A stretch of DNA of 6,904 nt, taken from contig WNEB01000078.1 of the NCBI GenBank assembly GCA_009914575.1, forward strand, positions 1 through 6,904. The letters are read 5' to 3'. A program made the position numbers and the translations under genes. Shown in pieces: positions 6,775 to 6,904 of the stretch; position 1 is the first letter of the stretch, and every line of letters begins with the position of its first letter. Below the pieces are notes generated by a model. It was not told the origin of the DNA. It saw only the letters and a list, made by a program, of their open reading frames with translations, and did no database searches. The DNA comes from Burkholderia gladioli. GTDB lineage: Bacteria > Pseudomonadota > Gammaproteobacteria > Burkholderiales > Burkholderiaceae.

Positions 6775-6904
6775 GGCGTTGTTGCATAAATCGAGCGAGA
6801 TCCGTTGACGTTTACGCGCAACGGTCGCGGGGCCAGCCTCCTATCAAGTCAGATTCCAGAGTAACTGCCTAATTTTTGACAAGAAAATGCGCAAGGACAT
6901 ACAC
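6775..6904 (+). mobile_element. IS5-family (IS903-like) insertion sequence, left end, truncated by the window edge
   Basis: Similarity to an oxidoreductase gene stops at 6774, and the next 18 bases, GGCGTTGTTGCATAAATC, match the terminal inverted repeat of IS903 (GGCTTTGTTGAATAAATC) at 16 of 18 positions. Base composition also falls relative to the flanking gene. The transposase would begin at 6887, 112 bases from the end, in the outward-to-inward direction. IS903 relatives make 9-bp target duplications, so CAAGCTGGT (6766-6774) should recur just after the right end, which is not visible. Family from the terminus and first residues is fairly secure; the individual IS name cannot be given. Confidence 0.85.
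6887..6904 (+). CDS. IS5-family transposase, first six codons
   Basis: The ATG at 6887 opens MRKDIH, which is how I recall many Burkholderia IS5/IS903-group DDE transposases beginning. The gene runs off the window, so the catalytic residues cannot be checked. The region before the ATG is A-rich (GACAAGAAA) without a strong Shine-Dalgarno, as is common for poorly translated transposases. The start is an inference from position and family resemblance. Confidence 0.6.

Noticed and set aside
1..6904. CRISPR array, tRNA or rRNA genes, riboswitch
   Set aside because: No short regularly spaced direct repeats, no tRNA-like cloverleaf with a CCA end and no rRNA-like conserved stretches were seen on reading through the non-coding segments. 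A covariance-model scan was not possible here.

Overview
The window is high-GC chromosomal DNA that most resembles Burkholderia (sensu lato, Betaproteobacteria). The PolA and LOG-family proteins have the sequence style I associate with that genus, and the IS end on the right is of a type common there. The genus call rests on recall of family sequences, not on a search.

Layout, left to right. (1) Positions 1-216 hold a MITE-like repeat with imperfect ~23-bp terminal inverted repeats. (2) After a short AT-richer leader comes a plus-strand gene (407-2557) for a FUSC-family inner-membrane protein of about 716 residues, YccS-like in length and two-half architecture. (3) A near-perfect bidirectional intrinsic terminator (2618-2654) abuts a second copy of the same repeat in the same orientation (2654-2919). 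This copy carries 50 nt that copy 1 lacks, and these contain most of a strong hairpin. (4) A minus-strand gene (3720-2953) encodes a LOG-type (TIGR00730/YvdD-like) Rossmann-fold protein with complete LOG motifs and an acidic C-terminal tail. (5) Diverging from it with only one base between the start codons is polA (3722-6484, 920 aa), with all three DNA polymerase I activities apparently intact. (6) After a GC-rich hairpin, a plus-strand gene opens at 6659 with the N-terminus of an FAD-dependent NADH dehydrogenase-like protein. It is cut after about 38 codons by the left end of an IS5-family (IS903-like) insertion sequence, which runs off the window with the first six codons of its transposase.

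No operon links these genes functionally. polA and the LOG gene share a divergent start region, so their promoters and any leaders must lie inside each other's coding sequence. The FUSC and LOG genes converge on a shared terminator region that contains repeat copy 2. The notable features are mobile and structural: a pair of direct MITE-like repeats bracketing the FUSC gene, an internal hairpin present in only one of them, and an IS disruption of the oxidoreductase gene. I saw no convincing new multi-gene system here.
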